Below are positions 9,270 to 17,790 of a stretch of DNA of 52,032 nt, piece by piece; position 1 is the stretch's first letter, and each line of letters opens with the position of its first letter. Position numbers and translations under genes: made by a program. The stretch covers positions 1 to 52,032 of the forward strand of contig CAJYVK010000029.1 in assembly GCA_913778455.1 (NCBI GenBank), read 5' to 3'. The notes under the pieces are model-generated. The model was not told the DNA's origin. It worked only from the letters and a program-made list of their open reading frames with translations, and made no database searches. The stretch comes from an uncultured Hymenobacter sp. (GTDB lineage: Bacteria > Bacteroidota > Bacteroidia > Cytophagales > Hymenobacteraceae).

Positions 9270-10715
9270 ATGAAAAAGATGCTCCTCCGCCTGCTGCTCG
9301 GTAGCCCGAGCATTGCGTGGGCCCAGTCGCAGCCTGGTGCGCCATTCTCACCGCCGGCTTTTACGCCGCAAGTCAAGGAGTTTATCAGAGTGAGTGCGCC
9401 CGTCGTGGCGCTCACCGATGCCAAGGTAATCGACGGGACCGGCCGACCCGCGCTGCTCCACCAAACCGTGCTGCTGCGTGACGGCCGCATCGAGCAGGTG
9501 GGGCCGCTGAAAAAAGTGAAGGTGCCCGCCGGGGCCGAGGTCATTAGCTGCGCGGGTAAGACGCTGATTCCGGGCCTGGTAATGCTGCACGAGCACCTTT
9601 ATTACACCATGCCGGCGGGTGGCCTGTTCAACATCGCCCAGATGCCGTACTCGTTTCCGCGCCTCTACCTGGCGGGCGGAGCCACTACCATTCGCACGGC
9701 GGGCAGCATCGAGCCGCAGACCGATTTGGCCATCCAGCGCCTTATTGGGGAGGGCAAGTTTATTGGTCCCGACATGGACGTGACCGCGCCCTACATGGAG
9801 GAGCCCGGCCTGGATATTCCGGCCCTGAACACCATCAAAGGCCCCGACGACGCGGCTGCCAGCACCCGCTTCTGGGCCGATAAGGGCTGTACGTCGTTTA
9901 AAATGTACATGCACGCCACCCGCGCCGACCTTGCGGCGGTGGTGCGCGAGGCCCACGCCCGCCACCTCAAGGTGACGGGCCACCTCTGCGCCCTTACCTA
10001 CCGCGAGGCCGCCGAAATAGGCATCGACAACCTGGAGCACGGCTTCATGGCCAGCTCCGATTTTGTGACGGGTAAGGTGGCCGATGCCTGCGACTATCCC
10101 GCCGCCCGCCAGGCCCTGCTGCGCCAGCCCGCCAACAGTCCCGCCGTAATGGAGCTCATTAAGTTTTTGATTAGCAAGAAGGTGGCGCTGACTTCGACCC
10201 TGCCCGTCTTCGAGCCCTATACGGGCCGCGAGGTGGTGCTGGGCGGGGGGATGGAGGCGCTCATTCCGCAGTTGCAGGAGCGCGAAACCAAAACCTGGCA
10301 GGCCAGCCAGGGCAAGGACTCAGCCAGCGTGGCGCTCTTTAAAAAGGAGCAGGGCTGGGAAAAGCAGTTTTTCGATGCGGGCGGCCTGCTGGTGGCCGGC
10401 ACCGACCCCACCGGCGCGGGCCGCACCATCGCCGGCTACGCCAATCGCCGCGAAATTGAGCTGCTGGTCGAAGGCGGTTTCACGCCCGTGCAAGCCCTGC
10501 AAATTTGCACCCTCAACGGGGCCAAATACCTGGGCCGCGACCGCGAGATCGGCTCCATCGAGGTCGGTAAGCAGGCCGATTTAGTGCTGGTCAACGGCGA
10601 CCCCGAGCAGGACATTCGCCAGTTGCGCCAGATGGAAATCGTGTTCAAGCGCGGCATCGGCTTCGATTCGCCCCAGCTATTTGAGTCGATGAAGGGAAAG
10701 GTTGGACTGAATTAA
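9270..10715 (+). CDS. Exported amidohydrolase (imidazolonepropionase-like)
   Basis: A 481-residue metal-dependent amidohydrolase with a signal peptide (LLRLLLGSPSIAWAQS), so probably periplasmic. The composite beta-sandwich/TIM-barrel layout is clear: ALTDAKVIDGTGRPAL at the start, the metal-binding HEH at residues 107-109 after LIPGLVML, KVTGHL, DNLEHG, and the catalytic aspartate in VAGTDPTGAGR near residue 380. The C-terminus IGSIEVGKQADLVLVNGDP is typical. Relatives include Xaa-Pro dipeptidases and secreted hydrolases; the substrate cannot be deduced. A REP-like hairpin follows its stop. Confidence 0.87.
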   Translation: MKKMLLRLLLGSPSIAWAQSQPGAPFSPPAFTPQVKEFIRVSAPVVALTDAKVIDGTGRPALLHQTVLLRDGRIEQVGPLKKVKVPAGAEVISCAGKTLIPGLVMLHEHLYYTMPAGGLFNIAQMPYSFPRLYLAGGATTIRTAGSIEPQTDLAIQRLIGEGKFIGPDMDVTAPYMEEPGLDIPALNTIKGPDDAAASTRFWADKGCTSFKMYMHATRADLAAVVREAHARHLKVTGHLCALTYREAAEIGIDNLEHGFMASSDFVTGKVADACDYPAARQALLRQPANSPAVMELIKFLISKKVALTSTLPVFEPYTGREVVLGGGMEALIPQLQERETKTWQASQGKDSASVALFKKEQGWEKQFFDAGGLLVAGTDPTGAGRTIAGYANRREIELLVEGGFTPVQALQICTLNGAKYLGRDREIGSIEVGKQADLVLVNGDPEQDIRQLRQMEIVFKRGIGFDSPQLFESMKGKVGLN

Positions 10716-10728
10716 AGCCTTTTGTGCT

Positions 10729-10749
10729 GCGGACTTGCAAAGTCCGCGC
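10729..10749. repeat. Solo REP unit, family D
   Basis: GCGGACTTGCAAAGTCCGC folds into an 8-bp stem with a GCA loop and is followed by GCTA. It matches, with a compensatory change in the stem, the GCGGACTC-TGC-GAGTCCGC unit found in pairs at 34235 and 50093. It sits between two convergent genes and may act as their terminator, although no T-run is present. Confidence 0.6.
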
Positions 10750-10759
10750 TATGGGTGGG

Positions 10760-11437
10760 CTACGCAGCCGGCAGCGTGGCTTCGTATGTATCGGCAAACT
10801 TGAAGTCTTCGAGCCAGTAATCGGAGCTGATGATGTCGTACACCACGCTCGTCGCGGTTTGCTCGCTGGGGGTAAACTGCCAGAGAATGGCGGCAGCCTC
10901 AGGAAATTCGCCCCCCGCTAGCTGGTCGCCAAACAAGCGGTGCAGCAGGGCGCGGTCCGACAAGCCGGGAGCCAGCAGGCGCAGGAGCGTCGCGGCTGGC
11001 GCGTGGTCGAGCAGGGCCAGGTCGGCTGGCGCGGCGGCGGTGATTTTAACGGTGAACTCCACGGCCTGCGGGTGCGGAAATTTGCCGTTGTAAGCGTCGT
11101 AGAGCAGTTGCGTGGCGTTGAAAAATTGCGGGTGCAGCTCCAGCTTGGGGTTTTCCTCCCACAGCTTTTCGGTTTGCATCTGGTGGGCGAGCTGGCTAAC
11201 CTGCCCTTCGGTAAGCTGCTCGCCCGCGAGGTAGGCCAGCACGATTTCAGCGGCCGCGGCGGGCTCCAGGTCGGTGAGGGCGAGCTGGCACATCTCCCGC
11301 AGTTCGGCCGGGGCGATGGCCTCCGGGTTGTCGTAGTCGAGCTGGGTGAGTAAAGCCAGATAGTCAGTATTTTGCCAAGCGTTGGGCAGCGCCGCGAGGT
11401 GCCGAAAGGAAAGTCGCTCGATGGTGAAGGTGGGCAT
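10760..11437 (-). CDS. Conserved protein of unknown function
   Basis: A 225-residue soluble protein I do not recognise. The start at 11437 (MPTFTIERLSFRHL) is chosen because the frame upstream, open to 11821, turns low-complexity and overlaps a different coding-like frame. The protein is acidic and almost entirely helical, rich in alanine and leucine, with no signal peptide or membrane segment. Two helical halves can be seen, the first around PAELREMCQLALTDLEPAA and the second around DRALLHRLFGDQLAGGEFPE. No catalytic motif is apparent. It is convergent with the amidohydrolase gene. Confidence 0.6.
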   Translation of the reverse strand: MPTFTIERLSFRHLAALPNAWQNTDYLALLTQLDYDNPEAIAPAELREMCQLALTDLEPAAAAEIVLAYLAGEQLTEGQVSQLAHQMQTEKLWEENPKLELHPQFFNATQLLYDAYNGKFPHPQAVEFTVKITAAAPADLALLDHAPAATLLRLLAPGLSDRALLHRLFGDQLAGGEFPEAAAILWQFTPSEQTATSVVYDIISSDYWLEDFKFADTYEATLPAA

Positions 11438-11544
11438 GGGGGAGGAGCGGGGAAAGGAAAGCTCAGCGCATGTACGCAGAATGCCTATCCGCAACCGAAA
11501 AGAACTCAAGGGCAGCCGGGAGAGGCGTAGTCCCTGAAACAATG

Positions 11545-11772
11545 TCACCCACGCCCAGCGCGTACCAGCGTCCCACCAGCCAGCAGCAGCCCCAGCAGCG
11601 GGTAATCGATGAGCCCCTCCACTACGCTGAACAACCCCCAGCCCAGCAGCGTACGGCCCGCCCAGCAACGGCCCACAGCATGGGAAGGTAACGGAGTGAT
11701 ACTCGCCCCGGTAGTACGCAGCAGCCCGCCAAAAGGCGCCGTTCTCGGCGCTATACCCTGGCTGTAGCTCAA
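11545..11772 (-). pseudogene. Possible remnant of a DUF2243-type membrane protein
   Basis: In the 473-base gap between 11437 and 11911, a minus-strand frame of 75 codons contains GRTLLGWGLFSVVEGLIDY, which resembles the C-terminal helix of DUF2243 membrane proteins (LLGWGLFNVVEGLIDHHLLG). The rest of that family is not found around it: the N-terminal helices are missing and the conserved HH after the helix is lost. I read it as a decayed fragment. A short unrelated ORF cannot be excluded. Confidence 0.3.
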
Positions 11773-11849
11773 TGCTTTGGTGAGGCCGAGGACCTAAAAA
11801 CCATCTACTGCCGGAAGCCATGCAAAAGTTTTGCTTAGACCGTTTTTAG

Positions 11850-11877
11850 TTGATTTGTCAGCCCGCTAATACCTTCG
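11850..11877 (+). promoter_or_regulatory. Promoter of the serine hydrolase gene
   Basis: TTG at 11850 and TACCTTCG at 11870 (one mismatch to TAnnTTTG), 17 bases apart, ending 33 bases before the ATG at 11911. Spacing and order fit the Bacteroidota sigma-70-type promoter. Confidence 0.4.
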
Positions 11878-11910
11878 CTCCCGTCCTTGATTCCACCCTT
11901 CACACTCTGC

Positions 11911-12969
11911 ATGAAGCACCTGCTTACCTGGCTGCTAGTCCTGACCGCCTTTAGTAGCCGGGGCCAAAAAACTGAACTGCTGGCCCTGATGCGCAAGTAC
12001 AGCGTGCCCGGCATGCAGGTCGTCTACACCAAGGGTACCCACATCGGTACTTATAACCTGGGGGTGCGCCGGGCCGGCACCCCGCAGACCGTCGCGGCCT
12101 CGTCCACGTTTCAGGCGGCCTCGCTGGGTAAGGTAGTGCTGGCTTACACCACCCTGCGCCTGCTCGACCGCGGCGTGCTCGACCTCGATAAGCCCCTGCT
12201 GGCTTACTATCCCTACCCGCGGCTGCAAGCCGCGCCCCGGGCCGACCGCATCACGGCCCGCATGGTCCTGGCCCACACCACCGGCCTGCCCAACTGGGCT
12301 GAAAATCCCTTGGGTGCCACCTGGCCGACTTCTACCCTCCGCCTCAAGTACGCGCCCGATAGCTGCTGGAATTACTCGGGCGAGGGCTACGTGTTTCTGC
12401 AAAAAGTACTGGAACACCTGACTGGCAAGTCGTTTGAGGTGCTGGCCCGGGAAGAGGTTTTTCGGCCGCTTAAGATGAGTAACAGCAGCTTCACTTGGCA
12501 ACCCCGGTTTGGGGCCACCGCCTGCACGGGGCACGATGGCCAGGGCCAGCCCACGCAGGTGCAGCGGTTTGCCGCGCCCTACGGGGCGTATTCGCTGCTC
12601 ACTACCGCTGCCGACTACAGCCGCTTTCTTCAGGCGCTCATGACGGGCCAGGGCCTCAAGCCGGCTACCGCCCGGCTGCTCACTACGCCGGCCAACGCCG
12701 CCGACCGCTGCGGCCAGCCTGCCCACGCCGCCGACCCGGCCATCGCCTGGGCCTGCGGCGTGGGCTTGGCTACCACCAGCCAGGGCCTGGCCCAGTGGCA
12801 CTGGGGCGACAACGGCGATTTCAAAGGCTTTTTCATGACCCTGCCCGGTCGGCGCGAGAGCGTGCTATTCTTCACTAACAGTGCCAACGGCGCCCGGCTT
12901 ACCGACGAGGTAGTGCAGCTGTTTTTCGGCCCCGGCCAGTACTGGGCCGCGCAATGGCTGGCCGATTAG
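11911..12969 (+). CDS. Serine hydrolase, class C beta-lactamase / DD-peptidase family
   Basis: A 352-residue exported penicillin-binding-protein-like hydrolase. The ATG at 11911 gives a signal peptide (HLLTWLLVLTAFSSRGQ). The catalytic SxxK tetrad is SLGK at residues 71-74, the Tyr motif is NYSGEGY with Tyr155, and the third motif is HWGDNG starting at His297, replacing the KTG/HxG of other members. These proteins act as DD-peptidases, esterases or beta-lactamases; which applies here cannot be told from sequence alone. The ElaA-like gene begins 18 bases after its stop, suggesting an operon. Confidence 0.87.
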   Translation: MKHLLTWLLVLTAFSSRGQKTELLALMRKYSVPGMQVVYTKGTHIGTYNLGVRRAGTPQTVAASSTFQAASLGKVVLAYTTLRLLDRGVLDLDKPLLAYYPYPRLQAAPRADRITARMVLAHTTGLPNWAENPLGATWPTSTLRLKYAPDSCWNYSGEGYVFLQKVLEHLTGKSFEVLAREEVFRPLKMSNSSFTWQPRFGATACTGHDGQGQPTQVQRFAAPYGAYSLLTTAADYSRFLQALMTGQGLKPATARLLTTPANAADRCGQPAHAADPAIAWACGVGLATTSQGLAQWHWGDNGDFKGFFMTLPGRRESVLFFTNSANGARLTDEVVQLFFGPGQYWAAQWLAD

Positions 12970-12987
12970 CCCCTAGCTTCGCGCCTC

Positions 12988-13437
12988 ATGACGCTGCACT
13001 GGACCACCAAGCCCTTCGATGCCCTCTCGCTTGCCGAGCTCTACGCCCTGCTGCAACTGCGCAGCGAGGTATTTGTAGTAGAGCAAACCTGCGTATTTCA
13101 AGACATTGACGGGCACGACCAGGCCGCGTACCACCTGCTGGGCTACACGGCCGCCGGCGAGCTGGCGGCCTACGCCCGGCTTTTTGCCCCCGGCAGCAGC
13201 TACGTGCAGGTGAGTATCGGCCGCGTGGTTAGTTCGCCGCGCCACCGCCGGGGGGGGCTGGGCCGGGCGCTGCTCACCCAGGCCATTGCCGAGTGCGAAG
13301 CGTTATTCGGGGCCCAACCCATCAAGATTGGGGCGCAGTGCTACTTGCAGGCGTTTTACGAAAGCTTCGGCTTCGTGCCGCAGGGCGAGCCTTACCTCGA
13401 AGACGGTATTCCGCACCAGTACATGCTGCGGCCCTAG
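12988..13437 (+). CDS. ElaA-like GNAT N-acetyltransferase
   Basis: A 149-residue GNAT acetyltransferase close in layout to ElaA. Signature parts are LYALLQLRSEVFVVEQ at the N-terminus, YARLFAP, the acetyl-CoA-binding loop SPRHRRGGLGRALL at about 84-97, and the closing FYESFGFVPQGEPYLEDG with IPHQYM. The full family length is present. It follows the serine hydrolase by 18 bases and is probably co-transcribed. The acceptor substrate of ElaA proteins is not established. Confidence 0.87.
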   Translation: MTLHWTTKPFDALSLAELYALLQLRSEVFVVEQTCVFQDIDGHDQAAYHLLGYTAAGELAAYARLFAPGSSYVQVSIGRVVSSPRHRRGGLGRALLTQAIAECEALFGAQPIKIGAQCYLQAFYESFGFVPQGEPYLEDGIPHQYMLRP

Positions 13438-13452
13438 CCGAGGGGGAGCCGG

Positions 13453-13484
13453 TTGCTGGCAAGCTGCTCCGGGCCTTATCTTGG
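13453..13484 (+). promoter_or_regulatory. Promoter candidate before the 13507 gene
   Basis: TTG at 13453 and TATCTTGG at 13477 (one mismatch to TAnnTTTG) are 21 bases apart and lie 22 bases before the ATG at 13507. Confidence 0.35.
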
Positions 13485-13506
13485 GGCGTACTAGCTGCCG
13501 CCTCGT

Positions 13507-13920
13507 ATGCTGCCTACTTCTCCTGCCGACCAGCCCGCGCCCGTTGCCCCCGACAGCGCGGCTTCTCGCCGCCGCGAGCGTCTCACCGGGGCCGTGGCTA
13601 CCACTGCCACCAAGCTACTGCCGCTCATTGCGCTGCTGGAAACCATTCAGCCGCAGCTGAATCAGGAGTCGGTATTCCGGACCCGCCGTAAAAAAATCAA
13701 GCAGCACTGGCTGGCCGTGTACGAAGAGCTGCACGCCGAGCGCCCGCGCCGCCAAGCGCTTACGCACGCCTTCCAGGCCCTGGCTGACTTAGTTCTTGAA
13801 GAAACCAAGGACATCAGCAAGGACGAGCTCAGGCAGGCCGCCAAGGAAGTGGTTCTGGCCACCCTCAAAAACGCCCCCGCCCTGATAAACGCCGCGCACC
13901 AAGCCCGGCTGCTGGCTTAG
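13507..13920 (+). CDS. Small helical protein of unknown function
   Basis: A 137-residue soluble protein I do not recognise. After a proline/alanine-rich start it is predicted to be mainly helical, with a basic patch RTRRKKIKQHW near residue 60 and amphipathic helices such as RQALTHAFQALADLVLEE and LRQAAKEVVLATLKNA. It has no signal peptide or membrane segment. A promoter-like pair of elements sits just upstream, and an NmrA-like gene follows 55 bases after its stop. Confidence 0.5.
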   Translation: MLPTSPADQPAPVAPDSAASRRRERLTGAVATTATKLLPLIALLETIQPQLNQESVFRTRRKKIKQHWLAVYEELHAERPRRQALTHAFQALADLVLEETKDISKDELRQAAKEVVLATLKNAPALINAAHQARLLA

Positions 13921-13975
13921 TCGCCCGTGGCGAAGTAAAGCTCGGGGCGGACGAGCCGGCCGGTCGTCGCCGTGC

Positions 13976-14989
13976 GTGCCCGCTGGCCCGTATAGCCGCT
14001 GGCTGGCCCGCTTCATACCCGCGGGCCGCCGCGCTGCTTTGGTAAATTCTTTCGCTTCGCCGACTCCGTCAGCTGCCGAACCCGCTACCATCGTCTTGGC
14101 CGGGGCTACCGGCGACCTCGGCCGCCGCATCGCGCTGGCCTTGTTGGCCCGGGGGGCGCAAGTGCGGGCGCTCGTGCGGCCCGGCCGCTCCCTGGCTGCA
14201 ATAGAGGAGCTACGTGCGCGGGGAGCTTTTATCGTTGAAGTTGATTTTAATGACGTTGCGGCCCTCACCCACGCCTGCGTCGGGGCCGCCTGCGTCGTCT
14301 CGGCCCTTTCGGGGCTGCGGGAGGTAATCCTGGATGCCCAAACGCGCCTGCTCGACGCGGCCGTAGCGGCCGGCGTGCCGCGCTTCATCCCGTCCGATTT
14401 TTCCATCGATTTCACCAAGCTGCCCGAGGGCTCCAATCGCAACCTCGACCTGCGCCGTGAATTTGGTCGGCGGCTCGACCAGGCTTCCATCCAAGCCACG
14501 TCCATTCTCAACGGTATGTTTACCGACTTGCTGACCGGGCAGGCCCCCGTCGTGCTTTTTCCCATTCGGCGCGTGCTTTACTGGGGCTCGGCCGATCAGC
14601 CGTTGGATTTCACCACCATTGCCGATACGGCCGTTTTTACCGCCGTCGCGGCGCTCGACCCCACCACGCCCCGTTACCTGCGCGTGGCGGGCGAGGTGGC
14701 CACCATCCGCGATATTCAGGCGGCGGCCAGCGCGGCCACCGGCCGGCGCTTTCGGCGGCTGCGGGCCGGCGGGCTCTGGCTGCTGAAAGTTCTCATAAAA
14801 ATCACGCGCCGGCTGGCCCCCGCTCCGCGCGAGGTGTTTCCGCCCTGGCAGGGCATGCAGTACCTGCACAACATGCTCACCGGCCTGCCCAAGCTCACGC
14901 CCCTCGACAACGACCGCTACCCCGGCCTACGCTGGACGACGGTGCAGCAGGTGCTGGAAAGTGGTGCTAGTCACACAACCAAAGACTAG
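13976..14989 (+). CDS. NmrA-like NAD(P)-binding / isoflavone-reductase-like protein
   Basis: A Rossmann-fold protein of the atypical SDR group (NmrA / isoflavone reductase-like). The nucleotide-binding motif is VLAGATGDLGRRIALALLARG starting near residue 40, followed by RALVRPGRS with the basic residue that favours NADP, VVSALSGL, and RFIPSDFSID, the family active-site-side loop. The GTG at 13976 gives 337 residues; a TTG at 14039 would remove 21 residues and leave a more typical N-terminus, so the start is uncertain. The substrate is unknown. Confidence 0.78.
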   Translation: MPAGPYSRWLARFIPAGRRAALVNSFASPTPSAAEPATIVLAGATGDLGRRIALALLARGAQVRALVRPGRSLAAIEELRARGAFIVEVDFNDVAALTHACVGAACVVSALSGLREVILDAQTRLLDAAVAAGVPRFIPSDFSIDFTKLPEGSNRNLDLRREFGRRLDQASIQATSILNGMFTDLLTGQAPVVLFPIRRVLYWGSADQPLDFTTIADTAVFTAVAALDPTTPRYLRVAGEVATIRDIQAAASAATGRRFRRLRAGGLWLLKVLIKITRRLAPAPREVFPPWQGMQYLHNMLTGLPKLTPLDNDRYPGLRWTTVQQVLESGASHTTKD

Positions 14990-15255
14990 TTGCCGCAAGC
15001 TGATTAGTAAGGCTGGAAAAGGGGCGTCAACGATAAGTCCAAGCCGGTCAGGCCGAGCCCTTAGGCAGCAGCAATGGCTGCGGGGTATCGTGGGGCTGGC
15101 CTACCGTTGGGCTGAGCGCAATGCCTAGCCACGGGCGTCGGCCCTGCGTGCAGCTTGCTTGTCCGCAGTTGCACCTCAGGGCTTGCAACCCGTTTCTTTA
15201 CGCCACCTGCTCGCACTTAGTGCTTTACTAGTAGCGTTTCTTTTAAGTAGATCCT

Positions 15256-15900
15256 ATGCGTACCTGTTACTTCGTCACTTTATTGGCAATAAGTATTGCA
15301 GGAGCCTCTTGTGCTGAAAAGAATTCTAAAAAGATACCGGTAGCTGACTCGGCCGTGCGCACTGCTAAACCAGCCACCATAGCTTACCTAAGTCAAGATT
15401 CCCTTAAGCACTACGTAGCTGAGTGCCCAGCCATTAAACCCAACGCCAAGGCTCGGGCACCCTTCCGAAATCTCGCCTACGATAAAGTGATTGCGTACTT
15501 GTACGATGGGGTCGATGGCGAGAGCATAACCCTCATAGTGCAGCAAGAACAACTCGCGTCAACTATCCTGCGTCAGCAGTGCCTGTCGCAACGACAAGTC
15601 AACGAAATAACTGACTTGCTAGGGGCACCCACGACGTATGGAGAAGCGCCAGCCTTTTGTTTTTTACCTCATTTTGGATTTGTCTTTTTTCGAGGCACCA
15701 AGATTAAAGCCTCCATCAATATTTCCCTGCCCTGCAATCATTTGTACGCGTCGCCTACCATTCCCGCGACCGAAGCACGCCGAATTACAATAAGTAAAGG
15801 TGCGACGTATCCAGCCGAGGGCTTTAGCCAGGCAGGTGGGGCAAAGCTCACCAGGTTTATAAAAGAGCTGGGATTTCCAGAAACTGCCGAGTGGCGCTAA
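15256..15900 (+). CDS. Predicted lipoprotein of unknown function
   Basis: A 214-residue predicted lipoprotein: hydrophobic N-terminus followed by the lipobox AGASC, cysteine at about residue 19. The mature part has several cysteines (VAECPAIK, QQCLSQ, AFCFL, LPCNHLY) and a segment DKVIAYLYDGVDGESIT. No family is recognised. Codon use is visibly more A/T-rich than in its neighbours. It is preceded by a 266-base gap in which I see no structure. Confidence 0.6.
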   Translation: MRTCYFVTLLAISIAGASCAEKNSKKIPVADSAVRTAKPATIAYLSQDSLKHYVAECPAIKPNAKARAPFRNLAYDKVIAYLYDGVDGESITLIVQQEQLASTILRQQCLSQRQVNEITDLLGAPTTYGEAPAFCFLPHFGFVFFRGTKIKASINISLPCNHLYASPTIPATEARRITISKGATYPAEGFSQAGGAKLTRFIKELGFPETAEWR

Positions 15901-16015
15901 GCCAGCCCAGCCATTGGGGTCTCGTAGCGCAGCTTAACCGCCCGGCCAGTTTGCACGTATCAATAGGGCACAGCGCAATTGCTGCCGTCTTTCTCCTTTT
16001 CCACTTTCCTCCGTC

Positions 16016-16270
16016 ATGAAAGCCCTCCTCTTCGCCGCCGCTCTGGCTATCACTTCCGGTGCCGCCTTCGCCCAAACCGTAGCCCCTGGCACCACCCCCG
16101 GCGCCCAAACCGGTAACCCTTCTAACATGCCCAGCGCCGGTACCACCGATCAAATGTCGACTACCTCGGGCCGCATGGATAATATGTCGAAAGACGACAA
16201 GCGTGCCATGCGCAAAGGCAAGAAAACCAAGACCAACGACGGGTCGATGAAAATGAAGACCAAAATGTAA
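16016..16270 (+). CDS. Small exported Met/Lys-rich protein
   Basis: An 84-residue protein with a clear signal peptide (LLFAAALAITSGAAFAQ). The mature part is about 65 residues, low in complexity, with a Gly/Thr/Pro segment (APGTTPGAQTGNPSN) and a methionine- and lysine-rich C-terminus (RMDNMSKDDKRAMRKGKK). It shares layout with the exported protein at 17320: signal peptide, TVxP start, Gly-Thr-Pro-Gly-Ala-Gln segment and a basic helix. A strong terminator follows. Function unknown. Confidence 0.65.
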   Translation: MKALLFAAALAITSGAAFAQTVAPGTTPGAQTGNPSNMPSAGTTDQMSTTSGRMDNMSKDDKRAMRKGKKTKTNDGSMKMKTKM

Positions 16271-16326
16271 GTCGCTTAAGCAGCCGTGTGGGGCGGGTAT
16301 CAGCCCGCCTCGTGTAGCCGCCCTGC

Positions 16327-16370
16327 GCAGCAAGCCTTTGCCACACAGTGGCAAAGGCTTGTCTGCTTTT
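16327..16370 (+). terminator. Strong rho-independent terminator
   Basis: A 14-bp perfect stem CAAGCCTTTGCCAC / GTGGCAAAGGCTTG with an ACA loop, extended by GCAG/CTGC after a bulge, followed by TTTT. It ends the small exported protein gene at 16016. Confidence 0.85.
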
Positions 16371-16445
16371 AGCCGCATGGCCAACAGACGGCGCGAGGAT
16401 AATTTCTTACTCGCTTACTCACTAGCCGTATGATTTTTGCGCATA

Positions 16446-16464
16446 AACTTTGAATTGCAAAGTT
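16446..16464. promoter_or_regulatory. Palindromic operator candidate AACTTTG-N5-CAAAGTT
   Basis: A perfect 7-bp inverted repeat with a 5-base AATTG spacer stands in an A+T-rich island between the terminator at 16370 and the membrane-protein gene at 16585. Size and symmetry fit a dimeric regulator site. No regulator gene is adjacent, so its owner is unknown. Confidence 0.45.
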
Positions 16465-16584
16465 CTTTTGTTTTATTTGCTCATGCTGCGGTTTGCACGC
16501 TGCCAAGTCCGCCGGCAGGCTCAAACTGCGTGGCGGGCTGAGTACGACCTGCTTTTTCTTTCCCTTCCTAAAACTCTCATCACC

Positions 16585-17142
16585 ATGACTATTCCGCAAA
16601 GTATGATGCGCGTGGCCCTCGGTACGGCCCTGCTGTTGCTTTTCCCACTGGCCGCTAAGCTTTTCGTAGTGGGCATGGCCTGGAGCGCGTTCGATTTTAT
16701 AGCGGCGGGCGTCTTGTTATTCGGCGCGGGGTCCACTTTCGTGCTGTTGGCCCGGCTGGGTGATAGCACGCCCTACCGACTGGGCGTAGGGGTAGCGGTG
16801 GCCGCCGGGTTGCTACTAGTGTGGGTCAACCTAGCCGTGGGGCTGGTCGGCAGCGAGAATAATCCGGCCAACCTGCTGTATGGTGGGGTGCTGGCCGTAG
16901 CCCTCGGCGGGGCCGTAGCGGCCCGCTTCCGGCCGCGGGGGATGGCGCGGGCCATGTTTGGGGCGGCGCTGACCTACGTGGCGGTTACGCTGGTGGCGCT
17001 GCTAGCGTGGCCCCCTTCGGCTGCGGTTGCCGAGCCCGCGGTAAACCTGTCCAACGTACTAGCGGCCAATGCGGCTTTTGCGGGGCTGTGGGTCGTGGCG
17101 GGCGGACTGTTTCGCCGCGCGGCTGGCCTAGCCCGCGCCTAG
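16585..17142 (+). CDS. Six-helix-type integral membrane protein, unknown
   Basis: A 185-residue protein made almost entirely of hydrophobic helices (VALGTALLLLFPLAAKLFVV, FDFIAAGVLLFGAGSTFVLL, LGVGVAVAAGLLLVWVNLAV, LLYGGVLAVALGGAVA, MFGAALTYVAVTLVALLAW, and a last one near FAGLWVVAGGLF). The ATG at 16585 is chosen since the frame upstream, open to 16450, has no membrane-protein character. Loops are short and lack recognisable motifs apart from SENNPANL. An operator-like palindrome lies 120 bases upstream, so it may be under single-regulator control. Confidence 0.65.
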   Translation: MTIPQSMMRVALGTALLLLFPLAAKLFVVGMAWSAFDFIAAGVLLFGAGSTFVLLARLGDSTPYRLGVGVAVAAGLLLVWVNLAVGLVGSENNPANLLYGGVLAVALGGAVAARFRPRGMARAMFGAALTYVAVTLVALLAWPPSAAVAEPAVNLSNVLAANAAFAGLWVVAGGLFRRAAGLARA

Positions 17143-17319
17143 GGTAGGGCGGGGAGGTTGACAGCAGTGCGGACCTTGTTAGGCTATGCCCAATGGCAGC
17201 AAGAGCCGATAGCGCTGGGCAAGGGCTTGGGGCTGCGAGCGTGAGGTGATAAGCTGGCCGATAGTATCCGAAGTAAAGCGCCGTGCGTAACAGCCCGTGT
17301 CATTTCGCCCGTACCTACT

Positions 17320-17613
17320 ATGAAGCTATTACTCATAGCCGTCGCCTGCCTGCTCAGCGCGGCCAGCCGCGCCCAAACCGTATTGCCCTCGGGTGCTGTG
17401 GCTCCAACCGGGGCCATTACCCCGGCCGGGGCCCCCGTCACCCCCGGAACCGTGCCGGGGGCCCAGCCGCTCAATACCCTCGACCGGGGCGACGGCGGCA
17501 GCCCCCGCGCCCGTCGTCGCAACGATAAAATACCCGGCTTGAGCCGCGAGGATCGCAAGGAGGTCCGTAAGCTAAATAAAGTGCGCTCCAAAGAGGATAA
17601 AACCGATAAATAG
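17320..17613 (+). CDS. Small exported Pro/Gly-rich protein with basic tail
   Basis: A 97-residue exported protein with signal peptide LLLIAVACLLSAASRAQ. The mature part has the proline/glycine repeat APTGAITPAGAPVTPGTVPG and a highly charged C-terminus (SREDRKEVRKLNKVRSKED). It resembles the 84-residue protein at 16016 in architecture and in the start of the mature chain (TVLPSG versus TVAPGT), so the two may be distant paralogs flanking the membrane protein. Function unknown. Confidence 0.6.
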   Translation: MKLLLIAVACLLSAASRAQTVLPSGAVAPTGAITPAGAPVTPGTVPGAQPLNTLDRGDGGSPRARRRNDKIPGLSREDRKEVRKLNKVRSKEDKTDK

Positions 17614-17790
17614 GGAAGGAGCCAAGGGTAGTTATTCCTTTCAGGCTAGCTGCTGCTCCTTCTATCGTCGTACGCTCATGCCCCACGCTTTTTCGCCGGG
17701 GTGCGGGCATATTGTTTTTGACGAGTTGAGGGGGCTTGTGAGGAGTGCGCATGATCGTTCAGTAGGTACGCTAGTGCTACAAGCCAACCT

